The translations under genes were made by a program, and so were the position numbers. Positions 7,316-15,526 of a DNA stretch of 41,937 bases are shown here, one piece after another. The notes under the pieces are model-generated. The model was not told where the DNA came from. It saw nothing but the letters and a program-made list of their open reading frames with translations, and did not search any database. Positions within the stretch are counted from its first letter, which is position 1. Each line of letters starts with the position of its first letter. The stretch lies in assembly GCA_016192845.1 (NCBI GenBank), contig JACPTI010000038.1, positions 1 to 41,937 on the forward strand, read 5' to 3'. The DNA comes from Acidobacteriota bacterium (lineage in GTDB: Bacteria > Acidobacteriota > Vicinamibacteria > Vicinamibacterales > UBA2999).

Positions 7316-8122
7316 CTATGGTTTGGCCGGCAGGTACCCTCCCGCAATGCCAATCTGATTGTTCTCGGCGCAGATGTACTCCATCAGGTCGAGGTCCGGT
7401 CGCATGAGCCTTGCCCTGAACTTCAATTGCACCGGCCTCGACAGCGCTCCGGGGTCGTCGAGCGTGAAATCGAGCGCGAGCGTGCCATAGTTCACACGCG
7501 TCCACCGCTCGACGGTGTGCAACTGCTCGGTGTGCGGCGTGCCGCGTGCATCGAGCCAGAACTTGTCGTTGTAGCCGATGGTGTCAATAACAAGCGCGTC
7601 CCCTTCCCACCACCCGATCGAGTGCCCAAACCACGTCGGGAGTGGATCGACCGGGTGCTTGCGGCCATCCATGTAGACCACCCGATGCGCGCCGGCGTCG
7701 CCGGTCTCGTGCAGGACATAGATGTGCGTCAGGCCTTTCGCCGTGTAGGACATCGCGAATTTCCACGGATACGGGTTGACGCGCGGCACCCCCATCGGGA
7801 GGCAGTAGATGTAGGGTTCTTCGTAAGTAGTCTTCTCCCGCTTCGCCCTGAGCTCCCGTGCCCACGGCAACAGCGGGAGCTCGCCGGGCTTCAACCCTCC
7901 TTCCCGCTCGATGTCATTGTCCGATCCCCCACCGACCCATGGCCCAGTCAAATCCGGTTTGCCATCTGGAAGCCTCGGCACCGCCCCGTTGACGAGGGCA
8001 TCGGCGACTACGGGCGTTCCACCCGCCGGCACCGAGCGCGCCTGCTGCTGCGCGTGCAGCAACACCAGGAGCGACGAGAGCACGGCCAGGGCTGTTGCAG
8101 AGACGAGAAGACGTAATCTCAC
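7316..8122 (-). CDS. Exported protein of unknown function
   Basis: 268 residues with an N-terminal signal segment (LRLLVSATALAVLSSLLVLL) and a probable cleavage after HAQQQA. After the phrase PRLPDGKPDLTGPW comes a beta-rich domain with FAMSYTAKGLTHIYVLHE, DGRKHPVDPLPTWFGHSIG, WWEGDALVIDTIGYND and HTVERWTRVNYGTL. This looks like a small beta-barrel of a family I associate with acidobacterial genomes but cannot name. The GTG at 8122 is preferred because AGGAGG lies five bases upstream; an ATG at 8146 has no ribosome site. It converges on the cytochrome gene with only seven bases between stops, leaving no room for a separate terminator. Confidence 0.75.
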   Translation of the reverse strand: MRLRLLVSATALAVLSSLLVLLHAQQQARSVPAGGTPVVADALVNGAVPRLPDGKPDLTGPWVGGGSDNDIEREGGLKPGELPLLPWARELRAKREKTTYEEPYIYCLPMGVPRVNPYPWKFAMSYTAKGLTHIYVLHETGDAGAHRVVYMDGRKHPVDPLPTWFGHSIGWWEGDALVIDTIGYNDKFWLDARGTPHTEQLHTVERWTRVNYGTLALDFTLDDPGALSRPVQLKFRARLMRPDLDLMEYICAENNQIGIAGGYLPAKP

Positions 8123-8351
8123 AGGCCCCTCCTCGCGCCTCGCCATTCTACGCTGCCAAGGGCGCGTCGGAGCAAGCGTTCCACCGCTGGAAGAAGAGCC
8201 CCCTCGGAGTACACTGACGCGATGGAGGCCGGCCCGGGCTCTCTTCGACCGCGGTGGACGATTTGCGCGAGCGCTCGAGGGCGAGGTCGGGTGACTGGTT
8301 CCGGAGCCTGGCCCGATTGAACCTTCTGAACCGATTGAGCCAAGGGAATCC

Positions 8352-10805
8352 ATGAATCCGGGCGCGCTGCGGGCCCTCGAGTTCGATCGCATCGTGTCGG
8401 TGCTGAGCGGCCTGGCCGTGACGCCGACCGGGCGCGACTGGCTGGCGGCGCTCCGTCCGTCGACCGACGAGGCGGAGGTGGCGGCGGCGCAGCGCGCGAC
8501 CACGGAAGGCGTCCGATTCCTCGCCGATCATCCCGGCTTCCCGCTTCGCGCGCCGGCGGATCTCGACCTCATCATCGACACGCTGTCGGTGGAAGGGCGG
8601 AAGCTCGAACCGCTCCATCTGGTCGCCCTGGCGGATTACCTCGATTCGATCGACCAGTCGCGCGCGGCCGTCATGAAGCTCGACGCCTCCTTCCCTCTGC
8701 TCCGGGGGGTTGTCGATGCGGTGGCATCGTTCAGGAGCGAGGCGGCGGACGTGCGGCGGAAGATCACGGCATCGGGCGACGTGGCAGACGAGGCGAGCCC
8801 GGCGCTGGCATCCATCCGGGAACGCCTGCGCCGGCAGCGCGCCCGGCTGCGGAGCACGCTCGAGTCGTTTCTACGCGGCCGCGACACGGCCAAATATCTG
8901 CAGGAGCAGGTCGTGACCGACCGCAACGGCCGGTACGTCCTCGTGGTGCGCGCGGAGCACCGGTCGGCGATTCCCGGGATCGTGCACGGCGCCTCGGCGA
9001 GCGGCGCGAGCCTGTACCTCGAGCCCATTGCCACCGTCGAGATCAATAACGACATCGTCGCGCTCGAGGAGCAGGAGGCCGAGGAGGTCCGCCGCATCCT
9101 TCTGGCGCTGACCGACGCGTTCCGCGATCGCGCGGCGGATTTCGACCGAACCCTGGATGTTGCGACGACACTCGACACCATTCAGGCGCGCGCTCGGCTC
9201 TCGCTGCTGGTCGACGGGATCGAGCCGGCGATCGCGGCCGACGGCGCGGTGGAGCTACTGGGCGCCCGTCATCCGTTGCTCATCCCCAAGGTGATCGCGC
9301 GGCTCGAGGACGGCGGCACGCGCGTGACCGAGCCGGTGCCCGTCGACATCCGCGTTCAGCCGCCTATGCGGGTCCTCGTCATCGCGGGGCCGAACACCGG
9401 CGGGAAAACCGTGGCGCTCAAGACGACGGGGCTGCTGGCGGCCATGGTGCAGGCGGGCCTGCACATCCCGGTCGAGAAAGGATCGCGGCTGCCGGTCTTC
9501 CGCTCCGTGTTCGCGGACATCGGCGACGAGCAGTCGATTGCCGCGAACCTGAGCACGTTTTCGGCGCACGTCGCGAACATCGTGTCGATGGACCGAGACC
9601 TCGATCTGCCGGCGCTCGTGCTGCTCGACGAGGTGGGCGCCGGCACGGACCCCGTCGAGGGAGGCGCGCTCGGCATCGCCGTCCTCGACCACTTCCGCCG
9701 CCGGGGCGCGCACGTGATCGCCACCACCCATTACGACGCGCTCAAGTCGTACGCGTCGACGACCGACGGCGTCGCGGGCGCCGCGTTCGGGTTCGACCCG
9801 GAGACGTTTGCCCCCACCTATCGCCTGATCTACGGCTCGCCCGGCCGGAGCCTCGCGATCGAGATTGCCGCGCGCCTCGGCCTGCCGCCGCCGGTCATTG
9901 CGGCGGCGCGGCAGAACCTGACGGAGCCGGAGAAGCAGCTGGCCGAGCACCTGGCGCGGGTGGACGAGGACCTGCGGCAGTTGGAGCAGGAGCGCTGCCA
10001 GATCGCGCGCGAGCGCGCGCTCGTGGCCGAGAGCGAGAAGCAGGTGCGGGCGCGTGAAGCGTCGGTCGGCGCGCGCGAAGAGAGGGTCCGGCGGCGCCTC
10101 GATGCGAAGCTGGACGAGCAGCTGCGCGAGGCGCGGCGGCAGATCGACGCGGTCATCGAGGGGCTGAAGGCCCGCGCGGCCGAGATGTCGGAACGCGCGG
10201 CGGTGCGGCTGAAGGCCGGCGACACGCTGCGCGCCGCGGGCCTGAGCACCGGCGAGGTGGGCGAGGCACGCGCGGAGGCCCGCGCGGCGCTGGAGGCCAT
10301 TGCGGACAAGGCGCGCGACACTTCCCTACCCGCGCCACCCACCTTACCCGCCCCACCCGCCCCACTGGCCCCCGGCAGCCGGGTAACCGTCGGCGCGCTC
10401 GGCCTCGAGGGGGTGATCATCGACGTGCACGGCAAGCACGCCGAGGTGGACGTCCGCGGCAAGCGCCTCCGCGCGGCGCTGCGCGATCTCCGCGTGATTG
10501 GCGGAGCACCGGCAACGTCGTCCGTCAAGGTTCGCGTCGACCTCCAGCCACGCGAAGGCTCACTGTCCGAACTGAAGGTGATCGGCGTTACCGTGGACGA
10601 AGCGCTCGACCGGCTCGAGAAGTTCCTCGACCAGGCGATGGTGAGCGACGTCTGCGAGCTGCGGATCGTGCACGGCCACGGCACGGGGCAGCTCCGGCGC
10701 GCCGTCGCGGCGTTTCTGAAGGAGCATCCGCTCGTCGAGCGGTTCGAAACCGCGCCGGAGAACCAGGGGGGTGGCGGCGCTACGATCGTTTACTTGAAGG
10801 AGTGA
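8352..10805 (+). CDS. mutS2: MutS2 endonuclease/ATPase with Smr domain
   Basis: An 817-residue MutS-family ATPase acting on branched DNA and, as reported for Bacillus MutS2/RqcU, on collided ribosomes. The N-terminal lever and clamp region (1-330) is followed by the ATPase: Walker A GPNTGGKT near 346-353, Walker B ALVLLDEVGAGTDP at 421-434, and STFSAHV between them. A long coiled coil (about 500-640) leads to a Pro/Ala linker (about 657-675), a KOW-like segment, and the C-terminal Smr nuclease domain with HGHGTG near 775. The usual LDLRG of Smr reads LKVIG here. The stop overlaps the dnaG ATG by one base (TGATG). A G-quadruplex-prone tract encodes the linker. Confidence 0.95.
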   Translation: MNPGALRALEFDRIVSVLSGLAVTPTGRDWLAALRPSTDEAEVAAAQRATTEGVRFLADHPGFPLRAPADLDLIIDTLSVEGRKLEPLHLVALADYLDSIDQSRAAVMKLDASFPLLRGVVDAVASFRSEAADVRRKITASGDVADEASPALASIRERLRRQRARLRSTLESFLRGRDTAKYLQEQVVTDRNGRYVLVVRAEHRSAIPGIVHGASASGASLYLEPIATVEINNDIVALEEQEAEEVRRILLALTDAFRDRAADFDRTLDVATTLDTIQARARLSLLVDGIEPAIAADGAVELLGARHPLLIPKVIARLEDGGTRVTEPVPVDIRVQPPMRVLVIAGPNTGGKTVALKTTGLLAAMVQAGLHIPVEKGSRLPVFRSVFADIGDEQSIAANLSTFSAHVANIVSMDRDLDLPALVLLDEVGAGTDPVEGGALGIAVLDHFRRRGAHVIATTHYDALKSYASTTDGVAGAAFGFDPETFAPTYRLIYGSPGRSLAIEIAARLGLPPPVIAAARQNLTEPEKQLAEHLARVDEDLRQLEQERCQIARERALVAESEKQVRAREASVGAREERVRRRLDAKLDEQLREARRQIDAVIEGLKARAAEMSERAAVRLKAGDTLRAAGLSTGEVGEARAEARAALEAIADKARDTSLPAPPTLPAPPAPLAPGSRVTVGALGLEGVIIDVHGKHAEVDVRGKRLRAALRDLRVIGGAPATSSVKVRVDLQPREGSLSELKVIGVTVDEALDRLEKFLDQAMVSDVCELRIVHGHGTGQLRRAVAAFLKEHPLVERFETAPENQGGGGATIVYLKE
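10347..10363 (-). other. Potential G-quadruplex in mutS2
   Basis: On the minus strand four G-runs of 4, 3, 4 and 3 bases are separated by single bases, a canonical tight quadruplex pattern. It encodes the Pro/Ala linker of MutS2 and lies on the template strand of the gene. More G-runs continue to about 10326. Confidence 0.6.
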
Positions 10806-12568
10806 TGGGCCTCTTCCCGCAGCCATTCATCGACGATCTGAAGCACCACGCCGACATCGTCGTCGTGATTCAGGACTACGTGTCGCTGAAGAAGAGCGGC
10901 GCCACGTACAAGGGGCTCTGTCCGTTCCACAGTGAAAAGACCCCATCGTTCCACGTCAACCGCGACAAAGGCTTCTTCCACTGTTTCGGGTGCAACGTCG
11001 GCGGCGACGTGTTCAAGTTCCTCGAGCTGCACGAGAAGGTGGCATTCCCCGAGGCGGTCAAGATGCTCGCGCAGCGCTTCGGCCTGGCGCTGCCCGAGGT
11101 CGAGCAGTCCGAGGAGCAGCGGGCCAACGCCGCCGAGCGGGAAAACCTGCTCAAGGCGCACGAAGTGGCCGCCGCGTGGTTCCGCCAGCAGCTTGCCTCA
11201 CCGGCCGCGGCGCGCGTGCGCGATCACATTGCCGAACGAGGCATCAGCGACGCGACGGCTGACGCGCTGGGCCTCGGTTTCGCACCGCCCGCGCGGGAGG
11301 CGCTCAGGCAGGCGCTCCTGAAGCAGGGGTTCTCGCAGCCTCTCCTCGTCCGTGCCGGCCTTGTCGTGCAGCGGGACGATGGGAGCGTTGTCGACCGGTT
11401 CCGGAACCGGCTGATGATCCCGATTGCGCGCGATACCGGGTCGGTGATCGCGTTCGGCGGCCGCGCGCTCGAGGCCGACCAGCAGCCGAAGTACCTCAAT
11501 TCACCGGAGACGCCGATCTACTCGAAGAGCCGCACGCTGTACGGACTCCACCTCAGCAAGGCGGCGATGCGCGAGGCGGGGTTTGCTATCCTCGTCGAGG
11601 GCTACTTCGATTTTGCGCAGGTCTATCAGGCCGGCTTCCGCTCCGTCGTCGCCTCCTGCGGCACGGCGCTGACGCCGGCGCAGGCTCAGCAGTTGCGGCG
11701 CTTCACCGGCAAGGTGGTGCTGAGCTTCGATCCGGACGCGGCCGGCCAGGGCGCCGCGGCGAAATCGTGCGAAATGCTGGTCGCCGAAGGGTTTGAGGTG
11801 AACGTGGCCATACTGCCGGCCGGCGAAGATCCCGATATTTATGTACGGAAGCACGGACGCCAGGAGTACGCCGAACGCCTCCGGTCGTCGCGGCCGTATC
11901 TCGACTACCTGCTCGATCGCGCCGCTGCCAACCACAATCTCCGAAACGCGGAGGGACGCGCACGGTTTGTTGCCGAGGTTCTCCCGATTGTCGAACGCAT
12001 CCCCGACCGTACCCGCCAGGAGCTGTTCGTCGAAGCGCTAGCCGGACGGGCAGGCGTCGGGGGGGAACTCATCTGGGCGCAGGTGCCCAGAGCCGCGGCG
12101 CGCGGCGGCGCGCCCCCGCTCACCCCGCGGGAGCTTCCGGGCCTGGGGCAGGTTACCAAGGCCGAAAAGGGGCTGATTTGGTGGCTTATCCACCGCCCGG
12201 AGGCGGCGCTGGAGGCGCTCCGGACGCTGGATCCAGAGGATCTGGAGGGGTTGGGCTCACGGTCGGTGCTGGACCTGGCGCGAAAACTGGACCATGATAG
12301 GGGTTTCTCCCCATCTGTGCTGCTCGAGCGTCTAAACGTTAGCGAGGCCCAGCTCGTAACTGCAGTAGCGAGCGAGGCCGAACCCCACGTGCACGACGCC
12401 GCCGAGTGCGCCCTGATTCTCCGGCGCCTGCGCTACGAGCGCGAGCGCGCCGCGCTGCAGCGCGAAATCGACCGCCTGCAGACGGCCGGCGCCGAGCCGG
12501 GCAAGGAGTTGCAGGAGCTGCTGGTGCGGAAGTACGAGCTGATTCAGCGGATTGAAGGATTGATGTAG
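10805..12568 (+). CDS. dnaG: DNA primase
   Basis: Makes RNA primers at the replication fork together with DnaB helicase. 587 residues from the ATG at 10805. The CHC2 zinc-binding domain is intact: C39 and H42 in CPFH, C60 and C63 in CFGC. The TOPRIM core has the acidic motifs ILVEGYFDF and LSFDPDAAG, and YLNSPETPIYSKSRTLYG is a primase RNA-polymerase-domain signature. The C-terminal domain (from about 430) should contact DnaB. A GTG three bases upstream is an alternative start. AAGGAG lies only two bases before the ATG, so translation probably relies on coupling to mutS2. rpoD follows, giving the classic primase-sigma arrangement. Confidence 0.96.
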   Translation: MGLFPQPFIDDLKHHADIVVVIQDYVSLKKSGATYKGLCPFHSEKTPSFHVNRDKGFFHCFGCNVGGDVFKFLELHEKVAFPEAVKMLAQRFGLALPEVEQSEEQRANAAERENLLKAHEVAAAWFRQQLASPAAARVRDHIAERGISDATADALGLGFAPPAREALRQALLKQGFSQPLLVRAGLVVQRDDGSVVDRFRNRLMIPIARDTGSVIAFGGRALEADQQPKYLNSPETPIYSKSRTLYGLHLSKAAMREAGFAILVEGYFDFAQVYQAGFRSVVASCGTALTPAQAQQLRRFTGKVVLSFDPDAAGQGAAAKSCEMLVAEGFEVNVAILPAGEDPDIYVRKHGRQEYAERLRSSRPYLDYLLDRAAANHNLRNAEGRARFVAEVLPIVERIPDRTRQELFVEALAGRAGVGGELIWAQVPRAAARGGAPPLTPRELPGLGQVTKAEKGLIWWLIHRPEAALEALRTLDPEDLEGLGSRSVLDLARKLDHDRGFSPSVLLERLNVSEAQLVTAVASEAEPHVHDAAECALILRRLRYERERAALQREIDRLQTAGAEPGKELQELLVRKYELIQRIEGLM

Positions 12569-12587
12569 GCCGGGAGGATTCTGAATC

Positions 12588-14291
12588 TTGTCGATTGAAG
12601 AAAAATACGACGAAGTACGCCAGCTGATTAGCGTCGGCAAGGAAAAAGGCTACCTCCTCTACGACGAGGTCAACGAGCTGCTCCCGTCCGAGATCACGTC
12701 CTCGGAGGAGCTGGACGATCTGTTCAACGCCTTCGGCAGCGCCGGGATCGAGGTGGTCGATTCCGACAAGGCGTACCGCGGCGACAAGGATTTCGACCGC
12801 GAGGTCTCGGGCGAGGAGCCGGAGCTGGATCTCACCCCCGGCGCGCTCGACAAGACCAACGACCCGGTCCGCATGTACCTCCGGGAGATGGGCACCGTGC
12901 CGCTCCTCACGCGCGAGGGCGAGGTGGCCATCGCCAAGCGCATCGAGCGCGGCAAGCTCGCCGTCATCAAGTCGATCTCGCGGACGCCGACGATCGCCAG
13001 GCGCATCCTGATCATGGGCGATCAGCTGCGCGGGGGCGAGCGCACGATCCGCGAGCTCGTCATCTTCAGCGACGAGGAGATCACCGACGAGGTGATCGAG
13101 GAGCGCAAGGAAGAAGTTCTCGAGCAGATCGAGGCGGTCCGCAGGGCGCGGGCGAACTACGTCAAGCTCGCCGAAAAGCTCGCCACGGTGCCCCGGAAGG
13201 ACAAGCGGAAGTTCCGCCGCGCCCGCTGGAAGGCGCTCCGCGCCCGGATCGAGGTGTCACGGCTGATCCGCCGGATCGAGTTCACCGAGACGATCAAGCG
13301 CCGCCTGATCGACGAGGTGAAGGAGGCGGTCGACGCCGTGCAGCGCGTGCAGCGCGAGGCCGACGCCCTCGATCGGCAGCTCCATCCCAAGGGGAAGGTG
13401 AAGACGGCCCCGCGGCTGAAGGAAGAGGAGAAGAAGAACCTCCAGAAGAAGCTGAAGGACATCAAGGCGCAGGTCCGCGCGATGATCGACGAGCTCGAGG
13501 AGACGCCGGAGCGTCTCCGCCGCACGATCGAAGTCATTCAGCGCGGCGAGGCGCAGGCCGAGCAGGCGAAGAAGGAACTGGTCGAGGCGAACCTCCGCCT
13601 CGTGGTGTCCATCGCGAAGAAGTACACGAATCGCGGGCTGCAGTTCCTGGACCTGATTCAGGAAGGGAACATCGGCCTGATGAAGGCGGTCGACAAGTTC
13701 GAGTACCGCCGCGGCTACAAGTTCTCGACGTACGCGACGTGGTGGATCCGCCAGGCGATCACCCGCGCGATCGCCGATCAGGCGCGCACGATCCGGATCC
13801 CTGTGCACATGATCGAGACGATCAACAAGCTGATCCGCACCTCGCGCGCGCTCGTCCAGGAGCTCGGGCGCGAGCCGACCTCGGAGGAGATTGCCAAGCG
13901 GATGGACATCCCGGTTGCCAAGGTCCGCAAGGTGCTGAAGATCGCGCAGGAGCCGATCTCGCTCGAGACGCCGATCGGCGAAGAGGAGGACTCGCACCTC
14001 GGCGATTTCATCGAGGATCGCAACATCGTGTCGCCCGCCGAGGCGGTGATCAACCTGAACCTCAAGGAGCAGACCGAGGCGGTGCTCAAGACGCTCACGC
14101 CGCGCGAAGAAAAGGTCATCAAGATGCGCTTCGGCGTCGGCGACGGCAGCGAGCACACGCTCGAGGAGGTGGGCCAGAACTTTGCGGTCACCCGCGAGCG
14201 GATACGGCAGATCGAGGCGAAGGCGCTGCGGAAGCTGCGCCATCCCTCGCGGTCGCGTAAGCTGAAGGCGTTCCTCGAAGGACGCACGTAA
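12588..14291 (+). CDS. rpoD: Primary sigma factor RpoD (sigma-70)
   Basis: Housekeeping sigma factor directing RNA polymerase to -35/-10 promoters. 567 residues: region 1.1 (about 1-75), region 1.2 ([19 protein letters not shown]), a charged non-conserved insert, then region 2 ([39 protein letters not shown]), region 3 (HMIETINKL) and region 4 ([33 protein letters not shown]). The start is TTG at 12588 with GGGAGG ten bases upstream; the protein start [13 protein letters not shown] fits region 1.1. It lies 19 bases after dnaG and is probably in the same transcript. A tRNA gene begins three bases after its stop. Confidence 0.97.
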   Translation: MSIEEKYDEVRQLISVGKEKGYLLYDEVNELLPSEITSSEELDDLFNAFGSAGIEVVDSDKAYRGDKDFDREVSGEEPELDLTPGALDKTNDPVRMYLREMGTVPLLTREGEVAIAKRIERGKLAVIKSISRTPTIARRILIMGDQLRGGERTIRELVIFSDEEITDEVIEERKEEVLEQIEAVRRARANYVKLAEKLATVPRKDKRKFRRARWKALRARIEVSRLIRRIEFTETIKRRLIDEVKEAVDAVQRVQREADALDRQLHPKGKVKTAPRLKEEEKKNLQKKLKDIKAQVRAMIDELEETPERLRRTIEVIQRGEAQAEQAKKELVEANLRLVVSIAKKYTNRGLQFLDLIQEGNIGLMKAVDKFEYRRGYKFSTYATWWIRQAITRAIADQARTIRIPVHMIETINKLIRTSRALVQELGREPTSEEIAKRMDIPVAKVRKVLKIAQEPISLETPIGEEEDSHLGDFIEDRNIVSPAEAVINLNLKEQTEAVLKTLTPREEKVIKMRFGVGDGSEHTLEEVGQNFAVTRERIRQIEAKALRKLRHPSRSRKLKAFLEGRT

Positions 14292-14294
14292 CGC

Positions 14295-14370
14295 GGGCCC
14301 GTAGCTCAGCGGTTAGAGCGGCCGGCTCATAATCGGTTGGTCCCAGGTTCGAATCCTGGCGGGCCCACCA
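14295..14370 (+). tRNA. tRNA with CAT anticodon, probably tRNA-Ile2
   Basis: A full cloverleaf folds: acceptor GGGCCCG/CGGGCCC (14295-14301 with 14360-14366), D stem GCTC/GAGC, anticodon loop CTCATAA (14326-14332), T stem CCAGG/CCTGG with loop TTCGAAT, and encoded CCA. The anticodon is CAT. The initiator's three G-C pairs in the anticodon stem are absent, so it is elongator Met or the Ile2 tRNA whose C34 becomes lysidine. C4-G69 and C5-G68 match the pairs reported as TilS determinants in E. coli tRNA-Ile2, which favours Ile2. That choice is inference. Confidence 0.95.
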
Positions 14371-14461
14371 CCCTTCGCTCGCGCGGGAGGTGAGCGAGCT
14401 TCGGGCGGAGAGTCACCGCTTCGCGAAGGATGTCTTGCCGACCCGCGACGCGGCGAAGGCA
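14371..14461 (+). repeat. Palindromic module between tRNA and zinc-ribbon gene
   Basis: A patchwork of short inverted pieces: CGCTCGCGCGG opposed by GAGCGAGC, the palindrome CTTCGCGAAG (14419-14428), and TTGCCG opposed by CGGCGAAGGCAG. The piece GCGGCGAAGGC recurs in the ftsW-murD gap near 28613, which suggests a dispersed repeat family. It supplies the apparent ATG of the next gene. Confidence 0.5.
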
Positions 14462-15014
14462 GGAGGCGGCGGTCTTCCAGGCGCGCGTGACCAAGTTCAA
14501 GGACCAGCTCGTCGACGTCAAGACCAACCGCGAATACCAGGCCCTCCAGCACGAAATCGCCACCGCCCAGTCCGAACTGAACGCCGTTGAGGAAAAGGAG
14601 CTCGAGCGGATGCTGGAAGCCGACCAGATCGCCATCGAGATCAAGCAGGCGGAAGCCGCGATCGCCGCCCAGCAGAAGGAGACCGAGGCGGAAAAGGCCG
14701 CGCGCGCGCGCGAGCTCGCGACGATGCAGCGGGCGCTCGATGAGGCGGCGACCGAGCGCGCGGCGCTGCTCGCGACGACGGAGCCGCGGCTGGTCGCGCT
14801 CTACGAACAGGTGGCCAAGGCGCGCAAGGGAATCGCCCTCTGCACCGCCACCCGCGACGGCGCCTGCTCGGTGTGCCACGTCCGCCTCCGGCCGGCCGTC
14901 TTCCAGCAGGTGCGGCAGAACGACACCATCATCCAGTGCGAGAGCTGCCACCGGATCCTGTACTACGAGCCCCCGCCGGCAGCCGACCGCACCGTCGCGA
15001 CGCCCGCGTCGTGA
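14430..15014 (+). CDS. Zinc-ribbon coiled-coil protein (COG1579-like), N-terminally truncated
   Basis: 194 residues as read; COG1579-type proteins are usually about 240. The conserved part begins at VTKFKDQLVDVKTNREYQAL. A coiled coil follows (about 35-130), then a C4 zinc ribbon with CSVCHVRLRP and CESCHRILYY. These proteins are thought to bind nucleic acid. The usual first 60 or so residues, the first arm of the coiled-coil hairpin, are absent: the frame has a stop at 14391 and the tRNA ends at 14370. The first residues (MSCRPATRRR) come from the repeat module. The gene's GTGA end overlaps rnhA, so the operon is otherwise intact. It could be a functional short form, a decayed gene or an assembly join. 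Confidence 0.75.
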   Translation: MSCRPATRRRQEAAVFQARVTKFKDQLVDVKTNREYQALQHEIATAQSELNAVEEKELERMLEADQIAIEIKQAEAAIAAQQKETEAEKAARARELATMQRALDEAATERAALLATTEPRLVALYEQVAKARKGIALCTATRDGACSVCHVRLRPAVFQQVRQNDTIIQCESCHRILYYEPPPAADRTVATPAS

Positions 15015-15481
15015 CCCAGCCCTCGCTGTTCGGGTCGGCCACGGGCCCTTCAGCGGTCGCGCACATCGACGGCGGCGCGCGCGGCAATCCCGGACCCGCC
15101 GGCTACGGCGTCCGCATCGACTGCGACGACGGCACGTCCGTCGAGCTGAAGGAAGCGCTCGGCCTCGCCACCAACAACGTCGCGGAGTACCGCGGCCTCA
15201 TCGCGGCGCTGGCGTGGGCGGCCGCCCATGGCGTCCGCCGGCTGCACGTGCGGTCGGACTCGGAGCTGCTCGTCCGTCAGATGCGCGGAGAATACCGGGT
15301 GAAGCATCCGGGCCTGCAGCCGCTCTCGGCGGAGGCCCGGCGTCTCGTCGCGCAGATTGGCGACGTGCGGTTCGAGCACGTGCGGCGCGAGATGAACCGC
15401 GACGCCGACCGCCTGGCGAATGAGGCCATGGACGAGGCGGTCGCTGCCACAGGCCACAGAGGCACAGAGTCACAGAGGTAA
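15011..15481 (+). CDS. rnhA: Ribonuclease HI family protein
   Basis: Hydrolyses RNA in RNA-DNA hybrids. 156 residues from GTG 15011, which overlaps the previous TGA (GTGA). The four acidic active-site residues are visible: Asp in HIDGGARGNPG, Glu in NNVAEYRGL, Asp in VRSDSEL, and Asp in NRDADRLAN. This short form with GARGNPGPAGYG resembles the archaeal/Bacillus YpdQ-like RNase HI group, which lacks the basic protrusion. The fold ends at about NEAMDEAVA. The remaining residues, ATGHRGTESQR, are encoded by the left arm of an inverted repeat, as is the stop codon. Confidence 0.9.
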   Translation: MTQPSLFGSATGPSAVAHIDGGARGNPGPAGYGVRIDCDDGTSVELKEALGLATNNVAEYRGLIAALAWAAAHGVRRLHVRSDSELLVRQMRGEYRVKHPGLQPLSAEARRLVAQIGDVRFEHVRREMNRDADRLANEAMDEAVAATGHRGTESQR

Positions 15482-15515
15482 GAACCAAATTCAAATTCTC
15501 TGTGTCTCTGTGGCC
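15452..15515 (+). repeat. Inverted repeat overlapping the rnhA 3' end
   Basis: Left arm 15452-15469 and right arm 15498-15515 are complementary at 17 of 18 positions. The arms consist of a CACAGAG-type unit repeated, and the unit recurs once more at 15471-15477. It lies between the convergent rnhA and PQQ dehydrogenase genes and could stop transcripts from both sides, though no T-run is present. The rnhA stop is in the loop. Confidence 0.85.
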
Positions 15516-15526
15516 CGTGATCCACC

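Noticed and set aside
14295..14430. Integrated element or attachment site at the tRNA
   Set aside because: No integrase, no duplicated tRNA 3' end found in the window, and downstream genes are housekeeping.
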